From contig NZ_CP011509.1 of assembly GCF_001027285.1 (NCBI RefSeq), positions 11,680,501 through 11,744,500 on the forward strand: a DNA stretch of 64,000 nt, in the 5' to 3' direction. The first letter of the stretch is position 1; each line of letters starts with the position of its first letter. Shown one piece after another: positions 62,437 to 64,000 of the stretch. The DNA is from Archangium gephyra. Lineage in GTDB: Bacteria; Myxococcota; Myxococcia; Myxococcales; Myxococcaceae. Position numbers and translations under genes: made by a program. The notes beneath the pieces are model-generated. The model did not search any database, was not told where the DNA came from, and saw nothing but the letters and a program-made list of their open reading frames with translations.

Positions 62437-64000
62437 TCAGGGGGCCGGACGGGTGGCCGGGCCGCCCGCGAGCTTCTCGATGTTGAACTCGACGCGGCGG
62501 TTGTTCTCCCGGCCCGCATCCGTCGCGTTGGTGTCCATCGGGCGCGTCTCGCCGTAGCCCTCCGCCTCCAGCCGCTCGGCGGCGATGCCCTCGGCGATGA
62601 GGAAGGCACGCACGTTGGTGGCCCTCCGCCTCGACAGGTCCATGTTGAAGGCGTCGTCACCCCGGTCGTCCGTGTGCCCCTCCACGCGCACCCGCTCCAC
62701 GCGCGGGTTGGCCTTGAGCACCGACGCCACCTGCTTCAACAGCTCGAAGGACCTGTCCAGGATGACGTCCTTGTTGGTGGCGAAGTGCACCTTCTCCAGG
62801 ATGACGATGCGATCGGCCTCCAGGCGCACCCGGGACACGTCGGGCGGAGGCCTCACCGGGTCCGTCTCGATGAGAGCGGGCGCCGCGGGAGCCACCGGGA
62901 CCTCCTCGACCGACGAGGACGCGGCCACCGGCACCGGAGCCTCGGCGATGGGCTGGGTCCGAGGCGCTGGGGCACGCTCGCCGGGCTGGGTCCAGTCGAT
63001 TCCCGCGAAGACGCGGAAGCCGGGCGTCCCGTAGCCACGCGTCAGGCCCGGGCCACCACCCACGTGCGCCAGCAGCCCGTCACGCACGCGGTACTGCACC
63101 GAGGCCAGCAGCTCCAGCGGCAGCTCCTCCGCGTTCCGCTCGGCCAGTCCGAGCGCCCCCGACAGCTGGGCCTGCACCGCGAGCCGCTCCCCCACGGGCA
63201 GCCTCGCCCCGAGCGCGTACGACAGCTCGTTGCCGGTGCGCAGGTTGCTCAGCCGCTGCTCTCCACGCAGGTGGGCGCCCACGTTGGCCACCACACGCAC
63301 GCCACTCGAGGAGAGCCACTCGCCCACCACCTGGGGCTGCACGGCCAGGCCCGCGCCACCCCGGAAGCCCTGGCCTCCGGCCGTGGGCAGCACCACCGGA
63401 ACGGCCACGCCCAGGTGCAACCCGCCCTTGGAGAAGAGGTGCGCCTTGGGCACCAGCCGCAGGTCTCCCAGTCCCGCCCCATTCACCCCCTCCGCGAAGG
63501 CCGGCATCACGGCAGCGCCGCTCTCGGAGGCCTGGTACGTGACGGGCAGGGCCATGCCCAGCTCGAAGCGGTCGAAGAAGGAGATGGAGCCCATCAGGTC
63601 CAACGTCACCTGGGTGGCCACCACGCCGTAGACGAAGTCGTCCTGGCGCTTGTCGAGGAAGTTCAGCGGGTTGTTGGCGTAGTTGAGCGAGGCGCCCAGG
63701 TGCCAGCCCAGGTGCTTGTCCACCCGGGCGCCGTACACGCCGAGGAGATCCGTGGCTCCGGGACCGGGCTTGTAGCGCTGCACGTCGATGGACTGAGACA
63801 GCGTGGCCGGGTCGAGCAGCTGGGCCTGGGCGGCCTCCGGAGCGGACAGCGTGCCGAGCGCCACCAGTCCAGCGGCCGCGGTGCCCGTGCGGCGGCGCGA
63901 GCGAATCAGCGGAACGGCGAGCAGCAGCGCCGCGAGCCACACCAGGGGCGAACCGCTCGAGGCACTGCAGCCACGGCCCGCGACGACGTATTCAACCTCA
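62437..64000 (-). CDS. OmpA-family protein with an internal MYXO-CTERM-like segment (cut by window edge)
   Basis: The visible 520 C-terminal residues of a protein that continues past the right edge. They begin with EVEYVVAGRGCSASSG, a helix WLAALLLAVPLI and RSRRR, the form of a MYXO-CTERM tail but internal. A second cleavable-looking stretch APEAAQAQ follows, then a beta-barrel of about 280 residues (DVQRYKPGPGATDLLGVYG at its start) and a periplasmic OmpA domain with VHFATNKDVILDRS, VEGHTDDRG, NMDLSRRRATNV and NRRVEF, which binds peptidoglycan. No start codon is visible. A GTG at 63942 is in frame, but the frame is open through to the edge. Confidence 0.8.
   Translation of the reverse strand, partial: EVEYVVAGRGCSASSGSPLVWLAALLLAVPLIRSRRRTGTAAAGLVALGTLSAPEAAQAQLLDPATLSQSIDVQRYKPGPGATDLLGVYGARVDKHLGWHLGASLNYANNPLNFLDKRQDDFVYGVVATQVTLDLMGSISFFDRFELGMALPVTYQASESGAAVMPAFAEGVNGAGLGDLRLVPKAHLFSKGGLHLGVAVPVVLPTAGGQGFRGGAGLAVQPQVVGEWLSSSGVRVVANVGAHLRGEQRLSNLRTGNELSYALGARLPVGERLAVQAQLSGALGLAERNAEELPLELLASVQYRVRDGLLAHVGGGPGLTRGYGTPGFRVFAGIDWTQPGERAPAPRTQPIAEAPVPVAASSSVEEVPVAPAAPALIETDPVRPPPDVSRVRLEADRIVILEKVHFATNKDVILDRSFELLKQVASVLKANPRVERVRVEGHTDDRGDDAFNMDLSRRRATNVRAFLIAEGIAAERLEAEGYGETRPMDTNATDAGRENNRRVEFNIEKLAGGPATRPAP

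Overview
The window looks like a chromosome segment of a fruiting myxobacterium (Myxococcota, most likely suborder Cystobacterineae). The reasons are very high GC with GC-rich third codon positions, MYXO-CTERM-like tails (GC-rich anchor, membrane helix, Arg cluster), a Dif-type chemosensory operon, an MglA-like GTPase, a SitA-like (TIGR02269-type) toxin lipoprotein, a DUF4476 protein and tandem PilT ATPases. I see no rRNA, tRNA, CRISPR array, transposase or integrase. Genes are dense and most minus-strand sets are tightly packed or translationally coupled (overlaps of the ATGA, GTGA and TGATG kind).

Layout. 1-4158 (minus): a histone H1-like Lys/Ala-tailed protein, grpE, dnaK and a GAF-like domain/Ser-Thr kinase cut by the left edge. 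4306-9431 (plus): DUF4476 protein, a lipoprotein with an endonuclease/exonuclease/phosphatase domain and a lamin-tail domain, a DUF1206 membrane protein and an EamA transporter. 9440-9650: five near-identical palindromes repeated at exactly 41 bp. 9793-16970 (plus): a three-gene operon led by a 1852-residue TPR protein carrying two CHAT (caspase-like) domains, the first with an intact His/Cys pair and the second with both residues replaced. 17006-21587 (minus): FAD monooxygenase, dipeptide epimerase and an ABC-2 exporter pair. 21620-25876: a cereblon-like CULT protein and larC/larB, separated by a 1.9-kb insertion flanked by a 38-bp direct repeat. The insertion holds a secreted restriction-endonuclease-fold toxin candidate, a DUF4304 partner, a second protein with a related motif and a 35-residue membrane peptide.

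25988-43131 is an alpha-glucan utilisation locus: secreted pullulanase, two lipoprotein alpha-amylases, a maltodextrin ABC importer (MalE, MalF, MalG, MalK), an outer-membrane barrel likely to serve as the maltodextrin pore, and two glucodextranase-DOMON-like exported proteins. Together these genes would debranch and hydrolyse glucans outside the cell or at its surface, move oligosaccharides across the outer membrane and import them. MalF carries an unusual sensor-like N-terminal extension of about 380 residues.

43236-49324 (minus): thiL followed by MCP, CheW, CheY, CheA and CheC, the Dif gene order without difB. 49430-51342: SitA-like toxin lipoprotein and its coupled partner. 51488-53685: MglA-like GTPase coupled to a PocR-domain histidine kinase. 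53971-57646 (plus): GNAT acetyltransferase with a clear terminator, then two PilT-like ATPases. 57885-64000: GAF histidine kinase, DinG-like helicase, a small STAS/SpoIIAA-like protein and an OmpA-family protein cut by the right edge. Two copies of a ~140-bp composite palindromic element, plus solo half-copies, lie between genes here and upstream of larC and of the PocR kinase region.

The strongest candidates for something new are the phased palindromes with the double-CHAT operon behind them, and the toxin-carrying insertion that duplicated the shared 3' ends of two convergent genes.
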